From an uncultured Clostridium sp. (GTDB lineage Bacteria > Bacillota > Clostridia > TANB77 > CAG-508): a stretch of 64,000 nucleotides of DNA. Where the stretch lies: assembly GCA_945865665.1 (NCBI GenBank), contig CAMBEE010000001.1, positions 1 to 64,000 on the forward strand. The letters run 5' to 3'. The translations under genes were made by a program, and so were the position numbers. This document shows positions 1 through 7,963 of the stretch, one piece after another (positions within the stretch are counted from its first letter, which is position 1; each line of letters opens with the position of its first letter). The notes under the pieces were generated by a model. That model was not told the origin of the DNA. It searched no databases and was given only the letters and a program-made list of their open reading frames with translations.

Positions 1-692
1 ATCAAAAATTCTTCTGTTTTAAAAATGATAGAACAGACATAAAAGAAAATACAACTACAACGGTAGTAACAGATAACACAACATCAAATGTAAATACAGT
101 AAATTACCAAGTAAGGATTACTGCAAATACAGGACTAAATATTAGAGCAGGAGCTAGTACAAGTTATAATAGAATTGGTGGATATTCTAAAAATTCAATT
201 GTAACTATATTAGCAGAAAGTAATGGATTTGGTAAAACTGACAAGGGCTGGATATCTTTAGCATACACAAGCAGAGATATAAGTACATTAAATACTGTTC
301 AAACAGTCGGACAAACAAAAAAATTAACTAGAGCTAGTATCTTATATAGTAATTCAAATTTAACAGGCTATAAGTACAATTACAAAGCAAATACAACAAT
401 AACAATACTACAAAATATATCAAGTAATGTAGATAAAGTCAGAGTTAATATGACTGGAAGAATTGCATACATAAATAATAGTAATTACACAAATGTATCA
501 GTATCACAAAATACAACTAGAAAAACAAAAGCGTGTACATTATACTCAAAATCAAATTTAAGCGGTGTAAGATATCAATATAAAGTAAATACTACAGTAA
601 CAGTTTTAAAACATATAAATTCATATGTAGATAAAGTAAAAGTAAATCAAACTGGTAGAATTGCTTATATAAATGTTAATAATTATAGATAA
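1..692 (+). CDS. SH3b-repeat cell-wall protein, C-terminal part (5' end outside window)
   Basis: The reading frame is open from base 3 to the TAA at 690-692, so only the C-terminal 229 or so residues are seen. A Thr/Asn-rich linker (about residues 15-37 of the visible part) leads into a bacterial SH3-like domain with the typical pattern NTGLNIRAGAS followed by GWISLAY. After it come two copies of a roughly 63-residue repeat. Each copy contains LYS.SNL.G..Y.YK.NTT and ends in TGRIAYIN. Such modules usually bind peptidoglycan and sit behind an amidase, lysozyme or peptidase domain, which here lies upstream of the window. An internal ATG at 450 is not a credible start, because it falls inside the first repeat. 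Secretion and cell-wall location are inferred from the domain type only. Confidence 0.75.
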   Translation, partial: QKFFCFKNDRTDIKENTTTTVVTDNTTSNVNTVNYQVRITANTGLNIRAGASTSYNRIGGYSKNSIVTILAESNGFGKTDKGWISLAYTSRDISTLNTVQTVGQTKKLTRASILYSNSNLTGYKYNYKANTTITILQNISSNVDKVRVNMTGRIAYINNSNYTNVSVSQNTTRKTKACTLYSKSNLSGVRYQYKVNTTVTVLKHINSYVDKVKVNQTGRIAYINVNNYR

Positions 693-697
693 AAGAG

Positions 698-736
698 AAG
701 AGGTAAGTTGATTAATTTCAATTTACCTCTTTTTTG
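698..736 (+). terminator. Rho-independent terminator of the SH3b gene
   Basis: AAGAGGTAA at 698-706 pairs with TTACCTCTT at 723-731, followed by a T run. It lies six bases after the stop codon. Confidence 0.85.
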
Positions 737-859
737 CGTTTTATGGCTTAAAATCAAGGTATATAATTACATTAATTAGAAAATAAAACGGCTTAAAATT
801 GATTTTAAAGAGCCGATTTTTGTTGGAATATCAGTAAAAATAAAGTTTTAAAAAAACTA

Positions 860-888
860 TTGACAAATGAAAAAAATATGCATATAAT
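860..888 (+). promoter_or_regulatory. Consensus sigma-A promoter
   Basis: TTGACA at 860-865 and TATAAT at 883-888 are separated by exactly 17 bases. The expected start is near 895, about 40 bases before the 23-codon reading frame at 935. Confidence 0.8.
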
Positions 889-934
889 TTATTAAAGATT
901 AATACAATGTGTATTAATTAAGGAGGGAGATATT

Positions 935-1006
935 ATGTATCAAGAATGGTTCCAAGAATATGATAAAATTGTAAGTAGTGAAGATAAAGAAAAACAGTCT
1001 AAATAA
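935..1006 (+). CDS. Very small protein (23 aa) with full expression signals
   Basis: ATG at 935 follows AGGAGGGAG at 921-929, an excellent ribosome site, and the frame ends at TAA 1004-1006. The product is 23 residues, starts MYQEWFQEYDKI and has a charged Glu/Lys/Ser tail. It has no membrane segment. A perfect promoter lies upstream, and a terminator hairpin overlaps its stop codon, so the unit is a complete one-gene transcript. No family is recognised. It could be a small regulatory peptide, or a leftover start of a longer gene. The intact promoter, ribosome site and terminator argue that it is expressed. Confidence 0.55.
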   Translation: MYQEWFQEYDKIVSSEDKEKQSK

Positions 1007-1019
1007 TTAGACTGTTTTT
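994..1019. terminator. Bidirectional terminator between convergent genes
   Basis: ACAGTCTAA (994-1002) pairs with TTAGACTGT (1007-1015), followed by Ts on the plus strand and preceded by As. It serves both the 23-aa frame and the minus-strand gene ending at 1007. Confidence 0.8.
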
Positions 1020-1969
1020 GTTTCTTTTGATAATAGTTTTTTTACTTCATTATCCATCCTTTTTTGCATCTTATTTATTTTCTTTTGAGTTTTTATAAGC
1101 TTTTTTATATCTTTATTTTTTCTTTTATTCCACATATTGTATACTTGAATAATATTGGTAAAATATTTATCTACATTATTATTGTTGTTTGCTGCAATTA
1201 ATACAGCTAATATTTTAATTGTTTTCAAAAAAGTTTGATGTAGAGAGTCATATATAAATTCAGAACCAGCTGCTTGACTTGTAATAGTTATACAAATAGC
1301 TTCTAAATGATTAAGTGTGCTTTCAACTAAAACTGGAAATTTACTGTTAAATTTTTCTTGCTCTTTTTCAGAATATTTTTCATTCAAGAAATTTTGATAT
1401 TCTTTTTGAGTATCTTCTGAACATAAAATATCCTTAAAATTTTTAAATACATCTACATATTCATCTTCATTTTCAGCCACAAGTATATCTTCTATTTCAA
1501 AAGTTGTAAATTGAGATAAACATTCTGGATGATTATCAAATATACTAGTTACTTTTTGTATATATGAATTTTTTAATAAAGTTTTTGAAATTAATCCCAT
1601 TTTTTCTATTAAATTATCAGCAAAATCTGTAGCAATTTGAGATGCTTTTTCTTGTTGCTTAGATAATTTACTTTTTATATATTGATGCATAGACCAAATG
1701 GCAGTAAAAAATAGACCTACTAGAGTAATCCAAGTTCCCCAATTGCTTAAAGAAATTTTAAATATATATATTTCTTGTGATTGAACTTCATCTGGATTTT
1801 GAATATCACATAATTTAAAAAATATAATTGATAAAAGTAAAAAAATACTAACTAAAAATATTATTGGTATAATTTTAATAAATTTAAAAAAATATTTCAC
1901 AAAATTAATTTTACATTCATTATGCAATGTGATAAATTTATTTTTAATTTTATTAATATAACAATTCAT
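1007..1969 (-). CDS. Two-TM membrane protein of unknown function, 320 aa
   Basis: The start ATG (1967-1969) is preceded on the minus strand by AGGAGG. The protein has a hydrophobic helix at about residues 31-53 and a second at 79-95. A long, mostly helical, charged C-terminal region of about 220 residues is presumably cytoplasmic. The C-terminus is Lys-rich (KRKNKDIKKLIKTQKK). No catalytic motif is recognisable and no family is named with confidence. It is monocistronic with its own TTGACT-N17-TATAAT promoter and sits in an accessory island near small HTH genes, so a defence or stress role is possible but not shown. Confidence 0.75.
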   Translation of the reverse strand: MNCYINKIKNKFITLHNECKINFVKYFFKFIKIIPIIFLVSIFLLLSIIFFKLCDIQNPDEVQSQEIYIFKISLSNWGTWITLVGLFFTAIWSMHQYIKSKLSKQQEKASQIATDFADNLIEKMGLISKTLLKNSYIQKVTSIFDNHPECLSQFTTFEIEDILVAENEDEYVDVFKNFKDILCSEDTQKEYQNFLNEKYSEKEQEKFNSKFPVLVESTLNHLEAICITITSQAAGSEFIYDSLHQTFLKTIKILAVLIAANNNNNVDKYFTNIIQVYNMWNKRKNKDIKKLIKTQKKINKMQKRMDNEVKKLLSKETKTV

Positions 1970-2000
1970 TTTAACATCCTCCTAATATATAACTAAAAGT

Positions 2001-2029
2001 ATTATATAGAGTCAGATACAATAAGTCAA
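2001..2029 (-). promoter_or_regulatory. Promoter of the 1007-1969 gene
   Basis: On the minus strand TTGACT (plus 2024-2029) and TATAAT (plus 2001-2006) are 17 bases apart, about 30 bases upstream of the ATG. Confidence 0.75.
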
Positions 2030-2126
2030 CATATTTTTTAATATTTTCCAAAAAGTTCCAATGAAACGACACCGTTCGACACACAAAATTAACATAATAT
2101 GTTATAATACAGATGAGGTGATGAAT

Positions 2127-2303
2127 ATGAACGAAGCATATAACAAATCACTACAAATGATGAAATATTTAAAAATAAGATTAACAAGAAAGCAGTATAC
2201 AGAATTAGCAAAGAGATTTAACTTGTTAAGTATACAGAGTTTGCAATTTATGTCAAAAAGAAGTTATGAAAGTATAATGAGAGCAATTTTAAAAGATGCA
2301 TAA
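2127..2303 (+). CDS. Small basic protein, 58 aa
   Basis: The frame is open from 2061, but GAGGTG at 2115-2120 is placed to serve the ATG at 2127, and TATAAT at 2103-2108 lies inside the longer version. The short start is therefore chosen. The product is helical and basic, with LRLTRKQYTELAKRFNLL-like spacing that may form a small helix-turn-helix. That is inference, since no family is certain. It is followed by a strong terminator and then an XRE-type gene. Small proteins of this kind are common in integrative elements of Clostridia. Confidence 0.6.
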   Translation: MNEAYNKSLQMMKYLKIRLTRKQYTELAKRFNLLSIQSLQFMSKRSYESIMRAILKDA

Positions 2304-2305
2304 TT

Positions 2306-2337
2306 AGTCCCAGAAATGGGGCTTTTCTTTTTTTTTT
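2306..2337 (+). terminator. Rho-independent terminator
   Basis: AGTCCCA (2306-2312), GAAA loop, TGGGGCT (2317-2323), then a long T run. Confidence 0.85.
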
Positions 2338-2395
2338 GAAATCACTAAGGTATGTTATAAACTATTTTGGATATATTAAATCTGAGGTGAATAAT

Positions 2396-2632
2396 ATGAC
2401 AATAAAATTTAAAATAAAAGAGAAGAGAGAAGAAAAAGGAGTAAGTTTAAGGGAACTTGAAGAAGTGACAGGAATAGAAAGAGAGTATTTATCAGACTTA
2501 GAAAACAATAAAATTCCTGCAGACGAAGTTTTATTTGCAGAAATGGTAGTAATAGCAGATGCATTGGCTTTTAGAATTACTGACTTATATGAACTCGGAA
2601 ACATTGAAATAAAAGGAATTGGAGAGTTTTAA
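2396..2632 (+). CDS. XRE-family helix-turn-helix regulator, 78 aa
   Basis: ATG at 2396 follows GAGGTGA at 2384-2390 and is preferred to the upstream in-frame start at 2336. The protein is a single Cro/cI-type HTH: IKEKREEKGVSLRELEEVTG forms helices 1-2 and EREYLSDLENNK the recognition helix (about residues 8-45). A short helical tail follows. It most likely represses or activates genes of the surrounding island. Possible operators are the TTGAC/GTCAA motifs at 2965-2990. The target is inferred, not shown. Confidence 0.8.
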   Translation: MTIKFKIKEKREEKGVSLRELEEVTGIEREYLSDLENNKIPADEVLFAEMVVIADALAFRITDLYELGNIEIKGIGEF

Positions 2633-2787
2633 AGACTAAAATAAAAAAAGCCAACTTTGTCGAATAATGTCATTTTATAAAACAAAAAGGCACTTTCATA
2701 AAATATTTTAACATTTTGATAAAATCTAATATACAATAATCACATCAAAAGAGCTCGGATGAAATAAAGTATATTGGAGAAAGAAAA

Positions 2788-2961
2788 ATGGAAATTGTCG
2801 AAAAAAATGTAGTAGAAAATGAAGTAATTAAAGAATTAAGCAAAAAATATGGAAAAAAGGAAAAAATAATAAGAATAATGCTTGAGAAAAGTATTAACTT
2901 AGGATACAATATAAATAATTCTATAAAAAATATTTCTGTTTTTATAGAAGAAAAGTTATAA
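2788..2961 (+). CDS. Small conserved-looking protein, 57 aa
   Basis: ATG at 2788 follows GGAGA at 2776-2780, and the frame ends at TAA 2959-2961. The product has an acidic N-terminus (MEIVEKNVVENEVIKEL), a basic segment (SKKYGKKEKIIRIMLEK) and a final helix. It looks like a compact all-helical protein, possibly DNA binding, but no family is recognised. It sits between the XRE gene and an operator-like cluster of TTGAC repeats. Confidence 0.5.
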   Translation: MEIVEKNVVENEVIKELSKKYGKKEKIIRIMLEKSINLGYNINNSIKNISVFIEEKL

Positions 2962-2964
2962 GAC

Positions 2965-2990
2965 GTTGACAAAGTCAACAATTTGTCAAC
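2965..2990. promoter_or_regulatory. Operator-like cluster of TTGAC/GTCAA motifs
   Basis: GTTGAC (2965), GTCAAC (2974) and GTCAAC (2985) lie within 26 bases. The first two form a palindrome with a 3-base centre. They stand just upstream of an AT-rich stretch leading to def. Confidence 0.4.
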
Positions 2991-3058
2991 TACGAATAAG
3001 ATATGTTAAAATATTTTAATATAGATTAAGATATAAAAAAATAAATAGTTTCCTTAAA

Positions 3059-3081
3059 GGTATCACTATTGTTGTGATACA
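3059..3081. other. Hairpin in the def leader
   Basis: GTATCAC and GTGATAC form a perfect 7-bp stem around a 7-base loop. It has no T run, so it is not a typical terminator. Confidence 0.4.
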
Positions 3082-3135
3082 GGGATATGATAAAATATAA
3101 TAAAAAAAATTAAAATAAAATAGTCTAATTTACGG

Positions 3136-3164
3136 GGCATGTGGAGTGTGTAGCAGTGCTACAT
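3136..3164 (+). repeat. 29-base leader repeat, copy 1 (before def)
   Basis: The sequence beginning GGCATGTGGAGTG and containing the palindrome GTAGCAGTGCTAC matches bases 11243-11271 at 28 of 29 positions. Both copies lie in the leader just upstream of a plus-strand gene. Confidence 0.75.
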
Positions 3165-3227
3165 CTAAAAGATTAGATCTAAATTTGAAGATGTTTGATC
3201 TAGAAATAGTTCAGAAAGGAATAAAAC

Positions 3228-3776
3228 ATGGGAAAAGTTTTAAAAATAAGAGAAGTAGGAGATCCTATTCTTCAAAAAAAATGTGATGAAATAGATATAA
3301 AGAACATAAATAGAGAAATTTTAGACATCATAGAAGATTTAAAAGCAACATTGGAATTCGGTACAGGACTAGGCATAGCCGCACCGCAAATAGGAGTAAA
3401 TAAGAGAATAATTGTAGTAGGGGCTAAAAAAGAAAACATAAAATATAATGATGCAGAAGAAATACCAATAACTGCAATGATAAATCCAATTTGGAAAAAA
3501 ATATCAGAAGATACTGACATACAATATGAAGGATGCATGAGTGTTCCAGTAATTAGGGGAAAAGTAGAAAGATATAAAAATATAGAATTAACTTATTTTA
3601 ACGAAAATGGAGAAAAAATTGTAAGACAAGTGAATGGATTTTTTGCAAGACTTGTTCAACATGAATGTGACCACTTAGATGGTATTGTATTTTTAGAAAA
3701 AGTAAAAGAACATAATGGTTTTGCAACAGTTGATAATATAAATAAATATAATTTAAGATATAAAGAAAGAATTTAG
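3228..3776 (+). CDS. def: Peptide deformylase
   Basis: This enzyme removes the formyl group from the N-terminal methionine of new proteins, using a ferrous ion or zinc. All three family motifs are present: GTGLGIAAPQIG (residues 46-57), EGCMS (101-105, metal ligand Cys103) and QHECDHLDG (144-152, ligands His145 and His149, catalytic Glu146). The length of 182 aa is normal. The start ATG follows AGAAAGGA. It stands alone, away from fmt or translation genes and inside an accessory island, so it may be a second, transferred deformylase. Its leader carries the 29-base repeat also found before the radical-SAM gene. Confidence 0.95.
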   Translation: MGKVLKIREVGDPILQKKCDEIDIKNINREILDIIEDLKATLEFGTGLGIAAPQIGVNKRIIVVGAKKENIKYNDAEEIPITAMINPIWKKISEDTDIQYEGCMSVPVIRGKVERYKNIELTYFNENGEKIVRQVNGFFARLVQHECDHLDGIVFLEKVKEHNGFATVDNINKYNLRYKERI

Positions 3777-3841
3777 ACATGAAAATTTATAATATTAAAC
3801 CAGAAGATTATAAAATAAAAATAGTTATGAAAGGTGAAAAT

Positions 3842-4003
3842 ATGAAATTACCTACAAGTATAGAAAATAGACTAAATGAAAACATTGTAGAAAAAGCAAG
3901 AAACAATATGCTAACGAAATTATTTGTTTCTATTCAGATAATGACCCATAGTAGAAATCAAATTTTCACTTTTCAAAACTATACAGATTTATTTTTGAAA
4001 TAA
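3842..4003 (+). pseudogene. Short fragment, possibly the start of an AlbA_2/Schlafen-type protein
   Basis: ATG at 3842 has AAAGGTG upstream (3831-3837). An in-frame ATG at 3779 is also possible. The 53-residue product begins MKLPTSIENRLNENIVEKAR. That resembles the beginning of AlbA_2 (Schlafen-like) ATP-binding proteins, where an IEN-L-VE-R pattern precedes an EFK-GWNP motif. Here the similarity stops at residue 20 and the rest is unrelated, so a truncated or frame-damaged remnant is the best reading. The family link is weak. Confidence 0.35.
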
Positions 4004-4042
4004 AATTTTTAAGTCAAAAAAATAAAAAAATTATATAAATAC

Positions 4043-4092
4043 TTGTCGGAAAGTCTCGTAAATGATATAATATTTACGAGACTTTCCGACAA
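4043..4092. promoter_or_regulatory. abiE promoter within a perfect 21-bp inverted repeat
   Basis: The arms at 4043-4063 and 4072-4092 are perfect reverse complements separated by GATATAAT. The -35 box TTGTCG (4043-4048) is the first six bases of the left arm, and the -10 box TATAAT (4066-4071) is the spacer, with 17 bases between them. The ribosome site GGAG (4094-4097) follows directly. AbiEi proteins are known to repress their own promoter by binding inverted repeats. Confidence 0.85.
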
Positions 4093-4104
4093 AGGAGAAA
4101 AAAG

Positions 4105-4698
4105 ATGGATAATATAGAAAGAATTGAAAAATTATTAAAAAAGAATAATGGAATTATAACAACAAGTGAGGTTGAAAAAATAGGAATTAATAGCAGAGTT
4201 TTAACAAGGATGATAGAAAAAGGAATAATAGAAAGAGTTGCAAGAGGAATTTATATAAGTACTGATACATTAGAAGATAAATATTTTATTACACAAGCTA
4301 TTTGTAAAAAAGGAATATTCTCGCATGAAACCGCTTTATATTTTCATGACTTGTGTGATAGAACACCAATAAAATATCAATTAACCATACCAAGTTATTA
4401 TAATCATACACTTATAAAAAATAAAAATTACGAATTCTTTTATTTAAAAGAAGAATTGTATGAAGTTGGTATAACAGAAATGATAACACCGTATGGAAAC
4501 AAAATAAGAGTATATGATTTAGAAAGAACAATTTGTGATATTATTAGAAACAAAAAAAGAATAGAAATAGCATTATTTACAGATGCAATGAAAAGATATG
4601 CAGAAAGAAAAGATAGAAACTCAATTAGATTACACAAATATGCGAAATTATTTAATATTGAAGATGAGATAAGAAAATATTTGGAGGTGTTGCTATGA
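4105..4698 (+). CDS. abiEi: AbiEi-type antitoxin and autorepressor
   Basis: The product is 197 aa. An N-terminal winged helix (about residues 1-60) contains TTSEVEKIGINSRVLTRMIE followed by RVARGIYI, the hallmark of the AbiEi antitoxin family. The rest is the AbiEi C-terminal domain that counters the toxin. Known AbiEi proteins bind DNA cooperatively and repress the abiE operon. The large palindrome covering this gene's promoter is the obvious target. The stop codon overlaps the next start by four bases (ATGA), the normal arrangement of this type IV toxin-antitoxin pair, which acts in phage abortive infection and element maintenance. Confidence 0.9.
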   Translation: MDNIERIEKLLKKNNGIITTSEVEKIGINSRVLTRMIEKGIIERVARGIYISTDTLEDKYFITQAICKKGIFSHETALYFHDLCDRTPIKYQLTIPSYYNHTLIKNKNYEFFYLKEELYEVGITEMITPYGNKIRVYDLERTICDIIRNKKRIEIALFTDAMKRYAERKDRNSIRLHKYAKLFNIEDEIRKYLEVLL

Positions 4699-5540
4699 TT
4701 GCTAAAAATAGAGCACAATTAAAAGCATGGATAAAAAAAGTGTCATCAAAAGTTGACGTAAATGAAAATATTATTTTACAAAACTACATGCTAGAAAGAT
4801 TATTGGAAAGAATTTCAGTATCAGATTACAAATATAAATTTGTATTAAAAGGTGGAATGTTAATAACTGCTATAGTTGGAATAGATATGAGAAATACATT
4901 GGATATGGATACGACAATAAAAGGATTTGATTTAGAAAAAGACAACCTAGAAAATATATTAAATGAAATATTCAATATAGATTTAGATGATGGAGTTACT
5001 TTTGAATTTACAAATATAAAGGAAATAAGACAAGAAGACGAATATGGAGGATATAGAGTTTCATTAAATGCTAAATTTGACAAATTAGTTGTACCAATGA
5101 AATTAGATATAACAACAGGAGATGTTATTGTACCTAAAGAAGTAAATTATAAATTTGGTTTGATGTTTGAAAATCGTTCTATAGAAATACTTGCATATAA
5201 TATGGAAACTGTAATAGCAGATAAATTTGAAACAATTATATCAAGAAATGTTGATACAACTAGAGCAAGGGATTTTTACGATATATATATACTTTGGACT
5301 ACACAGTCACAAAATTTTAATAAGGAATTATTAGGACAAGCGATTGTAGAAAAATTTAAATATAGAGAATCTACAGACAAATTAAACAATATAGATGAGA
5401 TAATGGGAGTTATAAAAGAAAGTGATGCTTTAAAAGAACACTGGAAGAATTACCAGTCTAAATTTAGTTATGCAGAAGATATTAGTTATGAAGATACAAT
5501 AGAAGTGTTAGAAAAAATAACAAATGAATTAAGAAAATAG
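4695..5540 (+). CDS. abiEii: AbiEii-type nucleotidyltransferase toxin
   Basis: This 281-aa protein belongs to the AbiEii/AbiGii family of the DNA polymerase beta-like nucleotidyltransferases. The signature is present: FVLKGGMLI with Gly53-Gly54, then TLDMDTTIKG giving the metal-binding Asp70 and Asp72. A later lysine/aspartate segment (DKFETIISR, then RARDFYDIY) is also typical. Related toxins block translation by adding nucleotides to tRNA, and the target here is unknown. It overlaps abiEi by four bases. All key residues look intact, so the system is probably active. Confidence 0.9.
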   Translation: MIAKNRAQLKAWIKKVSSKVDVNENIILQNYMLERLLERISVSDYKYKFVLKGGMLITAIVGIDMRNTLDMDTTIKGFDLEKDNLENILNEIFNIDLDDGVTFEFTNIKEIRQEDEYGGYRVSLNAKFDKLVVPMKLDITTGDVIVPKEVNYKFGLMFENRSIEILAYNMETVIADKFETIISRNVDTTRARDFYDIYILWTTQSQNFNKELLGQAIVEKFKYRESTDKLNNIDEIMGVIKESDALKEHWKNYQSKFSYAEDISYEDTIEVLEKITNELRK

Positions 5541-5596
5541 ATTTAGTAACTGTATATATGAAATAATTAAATATATATGAAAAATGGGAGCGAAAT

Positions 5597-7450
5597 ATGG
5601 AAAAGTCTAATAGTAAATTAAAAAGAATAAAGAGATTTTTTTTAAATAAAAATTATAAAATCAAAGAATATTTAAAATGGTATAAAATATATGATAATAA
5701 AAAACATTTTGTAGTTAAGCAGAAAATTATGAATTTTCTAATGAATATTTTTATGTTGAGTATAGGTATATTGAGTATATTTATATTTTTTTATGCTATT
5801 AATGATTACAAAATTGAAAATATAATAGACTTGAACAAAAGATTTAATATTGAATCAAAGGATATAATAGTAGCTCAAATTAGTAATACATTGATAATAA
5901 TTTCAGTAATATCTTTATTATCTGGCTTATCTGAAAGTTATATATTAGGAAAAAAACATATTAATGTTATTTTCCCGAATAATAATTTTTGGTCATTGTT
6001 AAAAATTTTTATAATTTTAGTTTTCCTATTATTTGTGAATATTATTGAATGCTTAAAAGATAATAGTCAAGTACTAATATTAATGAATTTTTTAACTTCT
6101 CTTATACTTATATTTTATATTTGCATTAAAATGATTTGGTTCTATACTCATAAAAATTGGTTTGGAAATAATTTGTTATGTATGTATTTAGAAAAACAAA
6201 AGAAACATATAAAAAAAGCAATTCCTTTAAATAGCCATGAGTGTAAAGATATTATAGAGCTAAAAAACCAAACATTGGTATTAATACAAAAAAATGATAA
6301 TGATTATAATTATAATATTCATAACATAATAAATCTTATAGATTTAACATTATTTAATGACAAGAGAATACTTCAAGAATATTATACAGAAATGCTTTTT
6401 AGAAGTGACTTGATTAGTGCTATAAATGAGATTGTTTCACATTTGATTTTATATAATAAACATATTGAGGCTGCAAATATATATTTTAAGCTTTATACAA
6501 TGTTTGCTTATTATAAATTTGTACCTGTTCATGATGATTATAAAATGCAAAATATTGCAAATTTGATAGATAAAATAAAATATATTCAAATTGAAAGCCA
6601 AGAAAAAGAATATATAAATCTTATATGGAAAATTATTAAATTAGATATATATTTAATTTTTTTATATGAGAATGTTATAGATTTTAGCTATTGTAGATTA
6701 TATAAATATGATTCAATTTATATGTTTACTAATAATGGATATTTGGAATCCATATATACATGCATTATTGAGAATAAGAATTTAACTAAAAACGAAAAAT
6801 ACAGAGTTTTGGAAGAATTATATGATGACATAAGACTAATGGAACATAAGGAAGAATTTCAAGATAGAGATATTAATGATTTCCTACAAAGAAAAAGCAT
6901 ACATAATGAAAAAATATTTATACCATATCTTATAAAGGGTGAGCCAATCATCATAATGTTTTTAAAAATGATTGAAAATAATGATATTAGATCAATAAAA
7001 ATGTTTAGGACAATGAATTTATCGAAAGAATTTATGCATTATATAATTATGAGTGTTACTCTATCTGTAATAACTATAATAAGCAAAAATAACACTAGAG
7101 AATATGTTGATGATTTAAATATAAACATTGATAAAATAAATTATCTTTTCAAAGAAACTAAATTTCATAAGATAACTTTGGATAGTGAAGAATTAAATAA
7201 TTTATATAAATTATTTAATGAAAACTATTTTTATGAGAAGAAAAGAGCTTATTCATTAAGACATAGATTAGAAACAACAGAAAATGCGTTAAAAAATTAT
7301 TTTTATTTTTTGTATAAAGATATAGATAATGTAGAGGAATTTTATAAACTAGAAAATTGTAAAAATTTTATTCCAAATAAAAAATTACAAGAGAGTATTA
7401 AAAAATTAAGCATTGTAAATAAGATTGCATCAAAATCTAATGAAAATTGA
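5597..7450 (+). CDS. Large membrane protein of unknown function, 617 aa
   Basis: The start follows GGGAG. Four hydrophobic segments lie at about residues 45-67, 93-112, 132-150 and 158-180. They are followed by roughly 430 residues rich in Asn, Ile, Lys and Tyr, apparently helical and cytoplasmic, with no recognised motif. The arrangement of a small membrane anchor plus a large soluble domain is also seen in the 320-aa protein at 1007-1969. It lies directly downstream of the abiE pair (56-base gap) without a clear terminator between, so it may be cotranscribed. A defence or accessory function is only a guess. Confidence 0.75.
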   Translation: MEKSNSKLKRIKRFFLNKNYKIKEYLKWYKIYDNKKHFVVKQKIMNFLMNIFMLSIGILSIFIFFYAINDYKIENIIDLNKRFNIESKDIIVAQISNTLIIISVISLLSGLSESYILGKKHINVIFPNNNFWSLLKIFIILVFLLFVNIIECLKDNSQVLILMNFLTSLILIFYICIKMIWFYTHKNWFGNNLLCMYLEKQKKHIKKAIPLNSHECKDIIELKNQTLVLIQKNDNDYNYNIHNIINLIDLTLFNDKRILQEYYTEMLFRSDLISAINEIVSHLILYNKHIEAANIYFKLYTMFAYYKFVPVHDDYKMQNIANLIDKIKYIQIESQEKEYINLIWKIIKLDIYLIFLYENVIDFSYCRLYKYDSIYMFTNNGYLESIYTCIIENKNLTKNEKYRVLEELYDDIRLMEHKEEFQDRDINDFLQRKSIHNEKIFIPYLIKGEPIIIMFLKMIENNDIRSIKMFRTMNLSKEFMHYIIMSVTLSVITIISKNNTREYVDDLNINIDKINYLFKETKFHKITLDSEELNNLYKLFNENYFYEKKRAYSLRHRLETTENALKNYFYFLYKDIDNVEEFYKLENCKNFIPNKKLQESIKKLSIVNKIASKSNEN

Positions 7451-7649
7451 AAAAATACATAAACACTAAAGGCAGGAAAGTGGGCATCACGCACACCATA
7501 TACATTTAGAAAGACAAGCTTTCTAAGGTTAATAAAATAGTCTTTAAATGATGTAAATTTACATCATAAATTCACCGAATGAATTGAATAATACGAAACA
7601 AATTATTAAACAATGAAAGATAATTTCATTATATGCACTAGAAAATTTG

Positions 7650-7745
7650 GATTAGTTCACCGAGTGTACTAAAAATTAATAAAAATCCAAATCAGTTCAC
7701 TGGGTATACTAAATAGAAATTTTACTTAGTTCACTTAGGTAGTAC
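7650..7745 (+). repeat. Three degenerate copies of an imperfect hairpin repeat
   Basis: TTAGTTCACCGAGTGTACTA (7653-7672), TCAGTTCACTGGGTATACTA and TTAGTTCACTTAGGTAGTAC recur about every 40 bases. In the first, TTAGTTCAC and GTGTACTAA can form a stem with one mismatch. There is no constant spacer unit, so this is not CRISPR. Confidence 0.45.
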
Positions 7746-7887
7746 TTATAAATATTTGATAAAAGGAAACGTAAAAATCAACATCACAGTTAATATAATA
7801 CTGCTTGAAATAGAAAAAAGGGAAATAAAACGGAATTGATTTTAGAAAAACATAATAATATAATCGTATTATCAAAAAATGTAAAGT

Positions 7888-7919
7888 AAGTCAGTCGAAG
7901 CTAACACGGCTGGCTTTTT
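7888..7919 (+). terminator. Rho-independent terminator
   Basis: AAGTCAGTC (7888-7896) pairs with GGCTGGCTT (7908-7916, two G-T pairs), followed by Ts. Confidence 0.75.
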
Positions 7920-7963
7920 CTATTGCCTTTTTTGAAATTTAATTCAAGTTAAGGAGGATTTTT

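Larger units (their letters stand above)
7451..7963. other. Gene-free stretch with palindromes and hairpins
   Basis: There is no credible gene. It holds the perfect 20-bp palindrome ATGATGTAAATTTACATCAT (7548-7567), a TAGAAAG/CTTTCTA hairpin at about 7506-7525, three related short repeats (7650-7745) and a terminator at 7888. It separates the abiE group from the recombinase module. Confidence 0.5.

Noticed and set aside
2061..2126. Upstream start of the 58-aa gene
   Set aside because: The extra codons overlap the TATAAT box at 2103-2108, and the GAGGTG site is placed for the ATG at 2127.
7650..7745. Repeats near 7650-7745 as a CRISPR array
   Set aside because: The copies are degenerate, spacing sequences are not unique spacers of constant length, and no cas genes are present.
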